Below, piece after piece: positions 55,130-64,000 of a DNA stretch of 64,000 nucleotides. The position numbers and the translations under genes are program-made. The notes below the pieces were generated by a model. It searched no databases and had not been told where the DNA came from. It saw only the letters and a list, made by a program, of their open reading frames with translations. The DNA comes from Candidatus Thermochlorobacter aerophilus (GTDB lineage Bacteria > Bacteroidota > Chlorobiia > Chlorobiales > Thermochlorobacteraceae), in assembly GCA_002794105.1 (NCBI GenBank), contig PHFL01000049.1, forward strand, positions 38,226-102,225, written 5' to 3'. Every line of letters begins with the position of its first letter. Positions within the stretch are counted from its first letter, which is position 1.

Positions 55130-56065
55130 TTATGAAAAGAGAAACCCAAGACTTGACAGCACGCCAAATGTGATAAGCACAGCAATAGAGCGCACCGTAG
55201 CCCAAAGGTATTCATGAACCTCACTACGGTTGCCATCGAGTGTTTTCACAACCGAGAGTGCAAATGGAATAGAAAGCAAGCCCAAAAGTGTAAGTGCGGG
55301 CAGAAGTTGCAACAAAACTCCAACAATCAAGGTCAGGTAACCAGCAACCAAAAGGGATTTGATGACCATACGGTTGAGCTTAATGACAAAAGTCTGACCC
55401 GCTTCCTCACGAACTTCGTAGCGCGCCCCTTTTAGGTAGGCAACAACGGTAACGAAACATGCAATAGGCAAAGACATCACTAGGGGCACAAGGTCAAACT
55501 TGGGATTGAGTGCATAATAGACACCCATCATGGAAAGCGGACCGAAGGTGATGAAGATGACCACTTCCTTGTAGCCACGCAGCATGAGCGGCGTAAAGAA
55601 AATGGCAACAAGTCCGCCTAGGAGCGCAAATACGATAATTTCATAACCGACTTTGTAGGTAAAGTATGCACCAATCAAAGCATCGAGAAATAGGCATAGA
55701 ATGCCAGCGTGCAAAGTTTTTTCATCCTTGAAAAGCGAGTCGGCAAAAAATGGTCGCCAACCAGCAAAGATTTTGGTGTGCGCATCACGCTGGTCGGTGT
55801 GAAAGTGAGTCCCGTAGTAGTAGAGATAGTCGCCGCCAGCCTGACCAATGAATAGACCAAGCATGAGCAAGACGAATGAAACACCATCAAAATACCCCTG
55901 ATGATACGAGATTGCGCCGCTAACCATAGCTGGAACGATAGATGCACTGAACAGCAGCACCTTGATGACGCGAATCGCTTTTTCGCGCTCGGGAGAAAGT
56001 TTCAGCTCTGGCGCACTGGCATACGAAAGAGCCGCTGACTCAACGGCAAGATTTTGATTTTGCAT
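55130..56065 (-). CDS. UbiA-like membrane protein lacking the usual Asp-rich motifs
   Basis: A 311-residue membrane protein clearly related to the other two by helix pattern (LLFSASIVPAMVSGAISYH, FALLGGLVAIFFTPLML). The first Asp-rich motif is replaced by GGDYLYYYGTHFHTDQRDAHTK and the second by VAYLKGARYEVREEAGQTF. The canonical metal and diphosphate ligands are absent, so it is unlikely to act as an ordinary prenyltransferase; it might be a partner subunit or have another activity. The ATG at 56065 is preferred over the ATG at 56140. It is the first gene of the tandem operon, divergent from the DUF4159 gene. Confidence 0.7.
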   Translation of the reverse strand: MQNQNLAVESAALSYASAPELKLSPEREKAIRVIKVLLFSASIVPAMVSGAISYHQGYFDGVSFVLLMLGLFIGQAGGDYLYYYGTHFHTDQRDAHTKIFAGWRPFFADSLFKDEKTLHAGILCLFLDALIGAYFTYKVGYEIIVFALLGGLVAIFFTPLMLRGYKEVVIFITFGPLSMMGVYYALNPKFDLVPLVMSLPIACFVTVVAYLKGARYEVREEAGQTFVIKLNRMVIKSLLVAGYLTLIVGVLLQLLPALTLLGLLSIPFALSVVKTLDGNRSEVHEYLWATVRSIAVLITFGVLSSLGFLFS

Positions 56066-56086
56066 ATTAGACCCCAAGATTGTTAG

Positions 56087-56128
56087 ACTCCAAAGGAGTA
56101 ATTTGAAATCGACCGACTCGTCAGTCGG
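56087..56128. promoter_or_regulatory. Two palindromes in a divergent intergenic region
   Basis: ACTCCAAAGGAGT (56087-56099) and CCGACT/AGTCGG with a CGTC loop (56113-56128) lie in the gap between the prenyltransferase operon and the DUF4159 gene. They could be regulator sites; nothing further can be said. Confidence 0.35.
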
Positions 56129-56211
56129 GCTAAAGAACATTGCAGGTATCGAATTCGTTCATTAGTGCGGCAAGTTCACATCAACAATTTGCAAACAGAC
56201 ATTTCTGCACC

Positions 56212-56901
56212 ATGAGACCAAAGTTTTTGCTCTATCTTCTGATGCTCTTTTGCTTGAGCATGCTGGTCAGCATAGAACGGGCACAGGCGCAAACCACCGC
56301 GCTACCGCCAGCTTTTAAGTGCGCTCGGCTCAAGTATTCAGGCGGCGGAGATTGGTATAACGACCCTTCAGCTGTGCCAAACCTGATGAAATTTATTCGC
56401 GAAAGAGTCGGTGTGCTGACCCCGCTAAAGGAAGAAATCGTAGAAGCCTCAAGCCCAGCGATTTTTCAATACTCCTTCGTTTTCATGACTGGGCATGGCA
56501 ATGTGCGTTTTACCGATGCAGAACTCGAAAACCTGCGCAACTATTTGAAATCTGGCGGATTTCTCTATGTCGATGATGACTATGGAATGGATAAGAGTTT
56601 TCGGCGAGAAGTAAAACGCATTTTCCCGGGCACAGATTTGGTGGAACTGCCACACTCGCATCCGATTTATCACATCTACTACAAGTTCCCAAACGGCTTA
56701 CCCAAAATACACGAGCACGACAATAAACCGCCGCAAGCCTTTGGACTATTCTACAACGGAAGAATGGTCTTGCTCTACACCTACGAATCGAACCCAAGCG
56801 ATGGCTGGGCTGATCCTAATGTGCATAACGACCCGCCCGAGAAACGTGAAGAAGCGCTGAAATTTGGAACAAACATCGTGCTCTATGCCATCAGCAATTA
56901 G
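56212..56901 (+). CDS. DUF4159 domain exported protein
   Basis: A 229-residue exported protein with signal peptide (MRPKFLLYLLMLFCLSMLV... AQAQ). The rest matches DUF4159: FKCARLKYSGGGDWYNDPSAVPNL in pieces, FVFMTGHGNVRFTDAELENLRNYL, GGFLYVDDDYGMDKSFRRE and LPHSHPIYHIYY. These proteins often accompany MoxR-type operons and may bind glycans or proteins; function unknown. The start at 56212 fits the signal peptide. It runs divergently from the prenyltransferase operon; 42 bp separate it from the amidohydrolase gene. Confidence 0.85.
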   Translation: MRPKFLLYLLMLFCLSMLVSIERAQAQTTALPPAFKCARLKYSGGGDWYNDPSAVPNLMKFIRERVGVLTPLKEEIVEASSPAIFQYSFVFMTGHGNVRFTDAELENLRNYLKSGGFLYVDDDYGMDKSFRREVKRIFPGTDLVELPHSHPIYHIYYKFPNGLPKIHEHDNKPPQAFGLFYNGRMVLLYTYESNPSDGWADPNVHNDPPEKREEALKFGTNIVLYAISN

Positions 56902-56943
56902 CGCCAGCATTAAATTGCCCACTACTCTGTAAGGCGCGATGAC

Positions 56944-58485
56944 ATGACAGCGGCATCACTTTTGCTCTGCAATGTGCGCATCCCAGACGCAAATGGCAAG
57001 CTCACGCCGTATTGCGCTGTGCAAATTGAGGCGGGAAAAATTGCGCGCTTCTTTAGCGAGCCATACCCTAAGGTGAGTGCCGCACAACGGCTTGACGCAA
57101 AAGGTCATCTGGCGCTGCCCGCATTTTGCGATAGCCACACCCATTTTTCAGAATATGGATTGCGCCTCACACAACTGGATTTGTCGGGACTTTCGCTGCA
57201 AGCGGCATTAGAGCGCATTCGCAAAAGAGTAGCAACCGCCCCAAAGGAAACGTGGATTACGGGAGGCGGCTGGACACGTCAGGCATTTGGGCTCTTTCCC
57301 ACCGCCGCCATGTTAGATGAAATCTCAACAGAGCACTTCATTGCGCTACGCAGTGCCGATTGGCATGCCGCATGGTGTAATTCTCGAGTATTGCAGAAAC
57401 TTCATCCGCATGAGTTTGCAGAAGCAGAGTTGCCTTGTGATGAGCAGGGCAGGTTCAAGAGCGTGGCATTTGAAAGAGCCGCCAAAAAAGCCATGTCGTT
57501 TGTAACCATCTCTGCACAGGAGCGACAAGCGGCAATAAAATTGGCGCAAGAAGAATTTTTTAAGCTCGGTATTACGGAAATTCTCACGATGGAAGAATCT
57601 GCGGCACTGCCTGATTACCACGCCTTGGGAGAGACGCTGAAGCTACGTGTGCGCGTGGCTATCTATCTCGAATCGCTTGATGCGGCAAAGAAATTTTATG
57701 CGGCACACCCTAACACAAATACTTCGCTTGAGGCAGCAAAATTATTTCTCGACGGTTCGCTTGGCTCTGAAACATGCTCTATGCTCGAGCCCTTTGAAGG
57801 TCAGCGCTCTTCAGGCATAGACTTTTATTCCGATGCAGACCTTGTGGCACTCTTCAAACTTGTGGAGCGCGAAGGGCTTGCCATTTCAGTTCATGCTATT
57901 GGCGACAGAGCCGTGCGTCGCGCACTCAATGCCTTTGAAAAATTGCGTGCTCAGTCATCGCCGCAAGCAACTGGCGCCGCCTTGCCGCATCGCATTGAAC
58001 ATGCACAGACCATTCACGATAGTGATGTAACTCGATTTGCAAAACATGGCATAATTGCATCTATGCAACCTGTGCACATTCGTGCCGATATAGCTTTGGC
58101 ACGCCGACTGTTGGGAGCACGTGCTGAACGACTATACCGCTTCAACTCGCTACAGAGCTCTGGCGCCACACTGATATTTGGAAGCGATACACCCGTCGAA
58201 TCGCCAAACGTGTTTGAAGGCTTGTTCTATGCAATTGTCCGATGCGATGAGCAAGGTCAAGTATGGTATGGGCACGAGCGACTAAGGTTGCAAGATGCTG
58301 TGCTGGCTTATACCGTAAATCCACGACGGATAATCCATGCCCCACGCGGCGCGCTTGAAGTCGGCTGTGAGGCAGACATCATCTTGCTATCGGAAAATAT
58401 CTTTCAAATACCGCTTCAAAACCTTGCGCAAGTGCAGGTTTTAGCGACTATTTTGGGCGGTGAAGTCGTCTATTCAGTTTTGTAA
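56944..58485 (+). CDS. Amidohydrolase family protein (YtcJ-like)
   Basis: A 513-residue metal-dependent hydrolase. Metal-binding features: FCDSHTHFSEYGL (HxH), FLDGSLGSETC, ISVHAIGDRAVRRAL, RIEHAQTIHDSD and TLIFGSDTPVESPNVFEGL. It has the N-terminal composite beta domain and C-terminal half (IIHAPRGALEVGCEADIILL) of imidazolonepropionase/YtcJ-type enzymes. Substrate unknown. Cytoplasmic. The AtuA-family gene starts 30 bp downstream, so they may be cotranscribed. Confidence 0.9.
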   Translation: MTAASLLLCNVRIPDANGKLTPYCAVQIEAGKIARFFSEPYPKVSAAQRLDAKGHLALPAFCDSHTHFSEYGLRLTQLDLSGLSLQAALERIRKRVATAPKETWITGGGWTRQAFGLFPTAAMLDEISTEHFIALRSADWHAAWCNSRVLQKLHPHEFAEAELPCDEQGRFKSVAFERAAKKAMSFVTISAQERQAAIKLAQEEFFKLGITEILTMEESAALPDYHALGETLKLRVRVAIYLESLDAAKKFYAAHPNTNTSLEAAKLFLDGSLGSETCSMLEPFEGQRSSGIDFYSDADLVALFKLVEREGLAISVHAIGDRAVRRALNAFEKLRAQSSPQATGAALPHRIEHAQTIHDSDVTRFAKHGIIASMQPVHIRADIALARRLLGARAERLYRFNSLQSSGATLIFGSDTPVESPNVFEGLFYAIVRCDEQGQVWYGHERLRLQDAVLAYTVNPRRIIHAPRGALEVGCEADIILLSENIFQIPLQNLAQVQVLATILGGEVVYSVL

Positions 58486-58515
58486 ATTTCTGCTTAACTC
58501 AAAAAAGTTCGTCAG

Positions 58516-59886
58516 GTGAAGTCATACATACGCATTGCATCCGGTCAGGGCTTTTGGGGCGATTTGCAGCGCGCACCAATTGACCAAGTGCGGCTTTCCA
58601 AAGGCGATACAGCCATTGACTACATGATGCTCGACTACCTTGCAGAGGTGACGATGAGCATCATGCAAAAACAGCGTCAAAAAGACCCTTCAATGGGCTA
58701 TGCGCGCGACTTCCCAGAAGTGTTAGCGCAAATTTTGCCCGAGCTGATGGAAAAAAACATCAAGGTTATCTCCAATGCTGGCGGTGTAAATCCGCTGGCG
58801 TGCCGTGATAAAATTTTCGAGGTGGCAAAAAAACTGGGCATAAAGGGTTTAAAGGTCGGCGTTGTGCTCGGCGATGACATCATGGAAAGGCTCGATGCAT
58901 TCATAGCGGAAGGCGAAGAACTGCGCAACATGGAAACCGGTGAGCCGCTCTCTACAATTCGCGACCGAGTGCTTAGTGCAAATGTGTATTTTGGCGCTCG
59001 CCCAATCGCTCAAGCGTTGGCAGAAGGCGCGCAAATTGTGGTAACAGGTCGATGCACCGACACAGGACTGACACTTGCTCCCATGATTTACGAATTTGGC
59101 TGGAAGCCCGATGACTGGGATTTGCTCGCAGCTGGCACCGTGGCAGGGCACATCTTGGAATGCGGCGGACAAGCCAGCGGCGGAAACTTTCTGGGCGACT
59201 GGGAAAGCGTGCCCAATCTGGAATGTATCGGTTTCCCAATTGCAGAAATGCATGCCGATGGTACCTGCTTTATCATGAAGCACGAAGGCACAGGCGGATT
59301 GATTAACCAAGCCGTGATTAAAGAGCAACTGTGCTATGAGATTGGCAACCCTGCAGAGTATATCACGCCTGACTGCATTGCCGATTTTACCACGATTCAG
59401 CTTGAAGATGCTGGCAAAGACCGTGTCAAAGTCTTTGGTGTGAAAGGCAAACCTGCAACGGAATTTTACAAAGTCTCAATATCATATTCAGATGGCTGGG
59501 TTGCCTTTGGCAGTTTGACCTACTCTTTCCCTGATGCACTGAAGAAAGCCAAACGCGCAGATGAAATTTTGCGCGCACGACTGAAAAACTTGGGGCTGAC
59601 CTTCGAGGAAATTCATACCGAGTTTATCGGTGCAAATGCGTGTCATCAGCATTTGGAGTCGCTCGAGCATGTCAATGAAGTGCAAATGCGCATTGGCGTG
59701 CGCAGCCATGATAAAAAAGCGGTCGAGCGATTTGGCTACGAAATTGCACCACTGATTCTGACTGGACCGCCGAGCGTAACAGGCTTTGCAGGCGGACGCC
59801 CAAAACCTTCAGAAGTGGTGGCGTATTTTCCCGCACTGATTCATAAGAGCAAAGTTTCGCCGCAGGTCATTGTGGAAGAAATCTGA
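58516..59886 (+). CDS. AtuA (acyclic terpene utilization) family protein, DUF1446
   Basis: A 456-residue protein with the AtuA/DUF1446 pattern: [78 protein letters not shown], and [15 protein letters not shown]. In other bacteria AtuA works in the breakdown of citronellol/geraniol-type acids; the family is wider and the function here is uncertain. The start is GTG at 58516. It follows the amidohydrolase gene and precedes the TonB-C gene. Confidence 0.85.
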   Translation: MKSYIRIASGQGFWGDLQRAPIDQVRLSKGDTAIDYMMLDYLAEVTMSIMQKQRQKDPSMGYARDFPEVLAQILPELMEKNIKVISNAGGVNPLACRDKIFEVAKKLGIKGLKVGVVLGDDIMERLDAFIAEGEELRNMETGEPLSTIRDRVLSANVYFGARPIAQALAEGAQIVVTGRCTDTGLTLAPMIYEFGWKPDDWDLLAAGTVAGHILECGGQASGGNFLGDWESVPNLECIGFPIAEMHADGTCFIMKHEGTGGLINQAVIKEQLCYEIGNPAEYITPDCIADFTTIQLEDAGKDRVKVFGVKGKPATEFYKVSISYSDGWVAFGSLTYSFPDALKKAKRADEILRARLKNLGLTFEEIHTEFIGANACHQHLESLEHVNEVQMRIGVRSHDKKAVERFGYEIAPLILTGPPSVTGFAGGRPKPSEVVAYFPALIHKSKVSPQVIVEEI

Positions 59887-59945
59887 AAAAGAACGATTTT
59901 TGCAAAACAAGACTTTGAAAGGTTGCACACAAACCACCCAAACCA

Positions 59946-60794
59946 ATGAAAAGTATGGTTCGACTGACGGTATGCCTCTTTTGTTGGCTGCTCACGGTGT
60001 CGGCATTTGCGCAGCAGAGCAAGTTGATTGGTCGCGTAACCGATGACGAGGGCAATCCACTTCCGGCTGTGCTGGTCGCAGTATCTGGCGCAACGGCAAC
60101 GGAAGCGGCATTCTCCAATGCGCAAGGGTATTATGTGTTTCTGAACATTCCGCCCGGAGAATACAGCATCAAAGCAAGCAAGAAAGGACTGCCAAACTGG
60201 AAAGGGCAAGTAAGCGTCAGTGCAGGCACAACCAATCGGCTCGATATCCGTATCGGCTCAGATGAAAAGTTAGTCGCCGCTGCCCAGCCAAAGAAAGAAG
60301 CCCCAAAGCCAACTGAACCAAAATTGGCTGATGCAAAGCCTGCCGAACAACGACGCACTGAAACAAGAACCACCACAGAAAAACCCAGTGAACCTAAACC
60401 CACTCAACCCACCGCACCAGCAAAGACAGAAGATGAAAGAGCCGCAGAACAAGCTATTGAGTCAGCTTCACAATTGCTCTCGGATGCAGATGTCGCTGCA
60501 TTGGAATCTATGTCGCCAGCCGAAGTGGTGGGTGGAATTGCCGCCGTCTATAAAAACTTGAAATATCCTGACTTTGCACGCAAACAAAAATTGCAAGGAC
60601 AAGTCGTCGCAAAGGTCTACATCGATAAAGATGGTCATGTCGCAAAAATTCAACTGCTCAAGACGGCAAACGAGGTCTTCAACGAAGAAGTCTTTCGAAC
60701 ATTGACCGAAGAAGTGAGCTACAAACCGGCAACCATGAACGGCAAACCAGTGCCAAGTGCATTGATTATCCCCGTAAAGTTCGAACTAAAGTAA
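59946..60794 (+). CDS. Carboxypeptidase-regulatory-like plus TonB C-terminal domain protein
   Basis: A 282-residue exported protein: signal (ending SAFAQ), a carboxypeptidase-regulatory-like domain (LIGRVTDDEGNPLPAVLV, NIPPGEYSIKASKKG), a Pro/Lys/Thr-rich linker, then a TonB C-terminal domain (YPDFARKQKLQGQVVAKVYIDKDG, KPATMNGKPVPSALIIPVKFEL). It lacks an inner-membrane anchor, so it is more likely a periplasmic or outer-membrane-associated protein than a standard TonB. Function unknown. Confidence 0.8.
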   Translation: MKSMVRLTVCLFCWLLTVSAFAQQSKLIGRVTDDEGNPLPAVLVAVSGATATEAAFSNAQGYYVFLNIPPGEYSIKASKKGLPNWKGQVSVSAGTTNRLDIRIGSDEKLVAAAQPKKEAPKPTEPKLADAKPAEQRRTETRTTTEKPSEPKPTQPTAPAKTEDERAAEQAIESASQLLSDADVAALESMSPAEVVGGIAAVYKNLKYPDFARKQKLQGQVVAKVYIDKDGHVAKIQLLKTANEVFNEEVFRTLTEEVSYKPATMNGKPVPSALIIPVKFELK

Positions 60795-60855
60795 ATTGCA
60801 AGGTTTGCCTGATAGGTGTGAGCAAGCTGTGCAGTTGCAAGATGCAGAAACGGAT

Positions 60856-62778
60856 TTACTTCAAAAGCGTCATCTTTTTTGTCTCTGAAAACTTGCCTGA
60901 TTGCAGGCGATAGAAATAGATGCCACTGGGCAGGTGTCGAGCGTCGAAATTGATGGTATAGCGCCCGGCCTCTTGTCGAGCACGAACCAGTGTTTGAACT
61001 TCTCTACCGAGCACATCAAAAATTTGTAGCGTCGTAAATGCACTTGCAGGCAATTCGTAGCGAATGGTGGTGGTCGGATTGAAAGGATTGGGATAATTCT
61101 GCTCCAAGCGAAACGAGAGACCAAGTTTGCTACGCTCGGCAATATCCGTCAGATTGAGCGACTCTTTGAGTATCCACTCATCTTCATCGAGAAACACGCT
61201 GGTGGGTTCTTCACTGAGCAGAAAAACGAATGTGCTATCACGCGATTGTATTGTGCGGCTGAACACTTCTTTTTTTGAGGCACTATAGACCTGAATATCC
61301 ATAGGCAAAATAAATGGCGGTTCAGGTTGTGTTTGCCTGATGGCAATGCGCAGTTCCCAACTGCTGGAGCGCTGCGATTTGCTCCAGCCATACTCGAGCT
61401 TCGGAATGCCGGTGCGAAAAATCCACTGCTGAAAAAACCACTCCAGCGAACTGCCATAAACTTCTTCAGCGACGCGCTGAAAATCGGCGGTGCGAACATT
61501 GGCAAACTGATAGCGCATGCCGTAGCGTTTGAGTAACTCTCTAAATAAGGTGTCGCCCATTTGTTTGCGCAGCATGTGCAGAACCCAAGCGGCTTTGCCA
61601 TAGACAACATCACCAAAGAGCGGCGAAGCATTGTAAATCGGTGTGGTCCAATTTCTTGGGCGGATGCGGGTGCGCATGTATCGGCGCAGTGCCGTGGCGC
61701 CGCCAAGTGCTTCTTGCCACAGGGCTTCCGAGTAAGTTGCAAAGCCTTCATTGAGCCAAAGGTCACGCCAAGTTTCGCACGTAACCATATCGCCCCACCA
61801 CTGATGCGCAAGCTCGTGCATGATAAGATTTTCGTTGAACAATAGTGCTTGATTGAGTGTGGTAAGCGTCTGATGCTCCATGCCACCGACTGAAAACGGG
61901 CGCACCGCCGCCTGCCCATACTTCTCAAAAGGATAGGCAATGCCATACACCGACTCACAAACCGCTATCATGCGTTTGACATCACGAAAGTAGCTAATTG
62001 CCTGAAGCGAATCTTGACGCCAAACATAGTGCTCAATCGGCAGGGTATCGCGCTCGGAAGTAGGTGGCAGAAAGTCTCTCAAGATGCTATATCGAGAAAC
62101 TGTCACGCACATCAGATAAGTCGCAACAGGGAAATGTGTCGACCAGTAGTAGCGTGTAAAATTGCCAATGTGCTCAACATGCACAAGCCGACCAATCGAA
62201 GCAGCAATGAAGCCCGAGGGCACGGTAATTGAAATGTCTGCTGTGGCTTTGTCGTAAGGTTCATCGTAGCAAGGCATCCAGTATCGGGCGTCGTAGGGTT
62301 GCGAGAGCGTGTAAGCAATCGGCTCAGCACCAGATTCGGCGGCAGTGTAAAAGTAGTAACCACGTCGGTTCGGTGTGGCATGGTAGTAGATGGTCAGTGT
62401 AGCGCTGTCGTTCAGCGCAAGGGGAGAAGGCAAGTCAATGTGAAGCGAATCGCCTTGATGTGAAAAGCGAACTCGTTCATGATTGGGTTGCAGAGTGATG
62501 GAGTCAATGGTCATTTGCGCCGCAGAAAGCGAAAGCCGACGAAGCGCTGGCACCATACTCCGAAAACGAATTTGGTTGGAGCCTTGCAGGAAATTGTCTC
62601 GCATGCTAAGCGAAAGCGAAAGTCGGTAATGCAGAATGTCGGCAGGACGCAATGGCGATGTGGCAGAAGAAAGGGCATAGCGGCAGCCACACGGCGAAAG
62701 CGGTTTTTCAAGCCACTGTGCGTAAAGCGGAGAAACAAGCAGACTGCAAGCAATGAAGATACACCACCGCCATTGCAT
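60856..62778 (-). CDS. M1 family aminopeptidase with a T9SS sorting domain
   Basis: A 640-residue exported zinc peptidase. The catalytic domain has GGMEHQTL (GAMEN-like), HELAHQWWGD (HExxH) and LWLNEGFATYSEAL, which supplies the third zinc ligand. A C-terminal type IX secretion sorting domain follows (LEQNYPNPFNPTTTIRYELP, LPSGIYFYRLQSG, ending KKMTLLK). The signal peptide ends SPLYAQW. Type IX secretion would place it at the surface or outside the cell, where it trims peptides. It begins 30 bp after the truncated clpB stop on the same strand. Confidence 0.9.
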   Translation of the reverse strand: MQWRWCIFIACSLLVSPLYAQWLEKPLSPCGCRYALSSATSPLRPADILHYRLSLSLSMRDNFLQGSNQIRFRSMVPALRRLSLSAAQMTIDSITLQPNHERVRFSHQGDSLHIDLPSPLALNDSATLTIYYHATPNRRGYYFYTAAESGAEPIAYTLSQPYDARYWMPCYDEPYDKATADISITVPSGFIAASIGRLVHVEHIGNFTRYYWSTHFPVATYLMCVTVSRYSILRDFLPPTSERDTLPIEHYVWRQDSLQAISYFRDVKRMIAVCESVYGIAYPFEKYGQAAVRPFSVGGMEHQTLTTLNQALLFNENLIMHELAHQWWGDMVTCETWRDLWLNEGFATYSEALWQEALGGATALRRYMRTRIRPRNWTTPIYNASPLFGDVVYGKAAWVLHMLRKQMGDTLFRELLKRYGMRYQFANVRTADFQRVAEEVYGSSLEWFFQQWIFRTGIPKLEYGWSKSQRSSSWELRIAIRQTQPEPPFILPMDIQVYSASKKEVFSRTIQSRDSTFVFLLSEEPTSVFLDEDEWILKESLNLTDIAERSKLGLSFRLEQNYPNPFNPTTTIRYELPASAFTTLQIFDVLGREVQTLVRARQEAGRYTINFDARHLPSGIYFYRLQSGKFSETKKMTLLK

Positions 62779-62808
62779 AGGGCAGAAAAGGATGCGGCAG
62801 CCATGCCT

Positions 62809-64000
62809 TTAGGACTGGCGCACTTCTAACTCTCGGCGCAGAGCTTCGCGCTCAATTTCAAGGCGACGAATTTCACGATTGATTCTATCTAGTTCTTCGG
62901 GCATGCTATCGATTTCAAGGCGCAATTTTGAAGCAGCCTCGTCAATAAGGTCGATAGCTTTGTCGGGCAAAAATCGGTCTGAAATGTAGCGGTTCGAAAG
63001 CTCGGCAGCAGCCACGATAGCTGCATCGGTAATGCGCACGCCGTGATGAATCTCGTATCGTTCTTTCAAGCCACGCAGAATTGAAATGGTATCTTCTACA
63101 CTGGGCTCTTGCACCAGAACGATTTGGAAGCGGCGCTCCAAAGCAGCATCCTTTTCGATATACTTGCGATATTCGTCCATAGTCGTAGCGCCAATAGCGC
63201 GCAGTTCGCCGCGTGCAAGTGCAGGTTTCAAGATATTTGCCGCATCCATAGAACCGCCTTCAGCCGAACCAGCGCCCACAAGCAGGTGAATTTCGTCAAT
63301 GAATAGGATGATTTCGCCGTCGGATTGCTGCACTTCATTGACAATGGCTTTGAGCCGTTCTTCAAAATCGCCTCTGAATTTTGTGCCGGCGACCAAGGCG
63401 GCAATATCAAGAGCATGGATACGCTTCGACTTGAGGTTTTCGGGCACATCGCCAGCGACAATGCGTTGGGCAATGCCTTCAGCGATGGCAGTTTTCCCAA
63501 CGCCGGGCTCACCAATCAGAACAGGATTGTTTTTGGTTCGGCGCGAAAGAATTTGCAGAACTCGGCGAATTTCTTCGTCGCGTCCAATGACAGGGTCGAG
63601 TTTGCCCCGGCGTGCCAATTCGTTGAGGTCGCGAGAGTATTTCTTAAGGGCATTGTACCGGTCTTCAGCGTTGGGGTCGGTAATGCGCTGCGAGCCGCGA
63701 AGGGAAGCTAAGGCTTTCAAGGTTTTGTCTTTGGTGGCACCAGCATCGGCTAAAATGCGTCCAACTTTATGGGACGATTCTACCATTGCTAAGAACAGAT
63801 GCTCCGACCCGATGAATTCATCTTTCATGCTGTCGGCAATGCTGGCGGCACTATCCAAAATTTTGGCTGAAGCCTGTGAAAGGTATTGCCCAGAAACTGA
63901 TGCGCCAGTAACTTTCGGAAAGCGGTCAATTTCTCGCTCCAGCACAGCAAGAAGCATTTCGGTCTGCACGCCCATTTTTTCACAAAGCTGATAGACGATA
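62809..64000 (-). CDS. clpB: Chaperone ClpB, prematurely ending, start beyond the window
   Basis: The N-terminal side continues past the window edge. Visible are the end of the N-domain ([16 protein letters not shown]), then NBD1 in order: Walker [18 protein letters not shown], the pore segment [14 protein letters not shown], Walker [21 protein letters not shown], sensor [12 protein letters not shown] and the arginine-finger region [10 protein letters not shown]. The reading frame stops after [22 protein letters not shown], at the start of the middle domain; the whole second AAA+ domain found in normal ClpB is missing. The stop is only 30 bp before the M1 peptidase start. Only one ATPase ring would be made. 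A real truncation, a split gene or an assembly junction are all possible. Confidence 0.85.
   Translation of the reverse strand, partial: IVYQLCEKMGVQTEMLLAVLEREIDRFPKVTGASVSGQYLSQASAKILDSAASIADSMKDEFIGSEHLFLAMVESSHKVGRILADAGATKDKTLKALASLRGSQRITDPNAEDRYNALKKYSRDLNELARRGKLDPVIGRDEEIRRVLQILSRRTKNNPVLIGEPGVGKTAIAEGIAQRIVAGDVPENLKSKRIHALDIAALVAGTKFRGDFEERLKAIVNEVQQSDGEIILFIDEIHLLVGAGSAEGGSMDAANILKPALARGELRAIGATTMDEYRKYIEKDAALERRFQIVLVQEPSVEDTISILRGLKERYEIHHGVRITDAAIVAAAELSNRYISDRFLPDKAIDLIDEAASKLRLEIDSMPEELDRINREIRRLEIEREALRRELEVRQS

Noticed and set aside
61149..61958. A 269-codon minus-strand frame overlapping the M1 peptidase
   Set aside because: It is the same strand in another frame as a peptidase with full motifs and shows no domain.
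1..64000. CRISPR array, insertion sequence, prophage or rRNA operon
   Set aside because: No direct-repeat/spacer pattern, transposase, phage gene or rRNA motif was seen.

Overview
This window looks like a chromosome segment from the Bacteroidota/Chlorobiota (FCB) group, most plausibly a Chlorobiota relative such as the Chloroherpeton/Thermochlorobacter lineage. Evidence seen here: a type IX secretion C-terminal sorting domain on an M1 peptidase, a TonB receptor with a DUF4876 lipoprotein and a DUF6850-like barrel, tandem OmpH/Skp genes, a DUF3467 gene, a split transketolase half, PPDK plus short citrate synthase, few Shine-Dalgarno sites, and several exact matches to the Bacteroidota promoter box TAnnTTTG. 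The lineage is inferred; no rRNA or photosynthesis gene is present to fix it. There is one tRNA (Ser-TGA) and no CRISPR array, insertion sequence or phage.

Layout. 0-5 kb: a DUF3467 protein, a two-gene exported/outer-membrane pair, and a TPR-like gene; this stretch carries three apparent frameshifts in two genes. 5-12 kb: a minus-strand cell-surface operon (TonB-dependent receptor, DUF4876-like lipoprotein, DUF6850-like barrel, small membrane protein, lipoprotein) with translational coupling. 12-18 kb: central carbon metabolism, with a cyclic-nucleotide-binding domain fused to an unusual phosphofructokinase, then pyruvate phosphate dikinase, facing citrate synthase across a shared hairpin terminator. 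18-28 kb: mixed housekeeping genes (rhodanese, acyltransferase, cystathionine beta-synthase, TPR protein, Tat-type class V aminotransferase, YebC regulator, EEP phosphatase, CapA, Ddl). 28-31.6 kb: envelope genes (LptC, two OmpH proteins, two LPP20-like proteins).

31.6-45 kb: tRNA-Ser, a zinc-ribbon mini-protein, threonine dehydratase, transketolase C-terminal half with a membrane zincin-like protein, UspA, a NhaD-type antiporter, a pteridine-reductase-like SDR, RluE-like pseudouridine synthase, TrpB, PyrF, a heparinase II/III-like protein and LptD. 45-56 kb: QueF, a NupA-like ABC ATPase, a thioredoxin-like [2Fe-2S] ferredoxin, a GT2 glycosyltransferase, the MlaEFD lipid-transport operon, RsmE, ComF and three tandem UbiA-family prenyltransferases. 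56-64 kb: DUF4159, an amidohydrolase, an AtuA-family protein, a TonB-C protein, the T9SS M1 aminopeptidase, and a ClpB that stops at the start of its middle domain.

Most worth a second look: the cNMP-PFK fusion with substituted active-site residues beside PPDK, the prematurely ending ClpB, the prenyltransferase triplet whose first-transcribed member has lost both Asp-rich motifs, and the TonB/DUF4876/DUF6850 surface operon with two uncharacterised partners. Function assignments come from reading motifs in the translated sequence; no database search was run.
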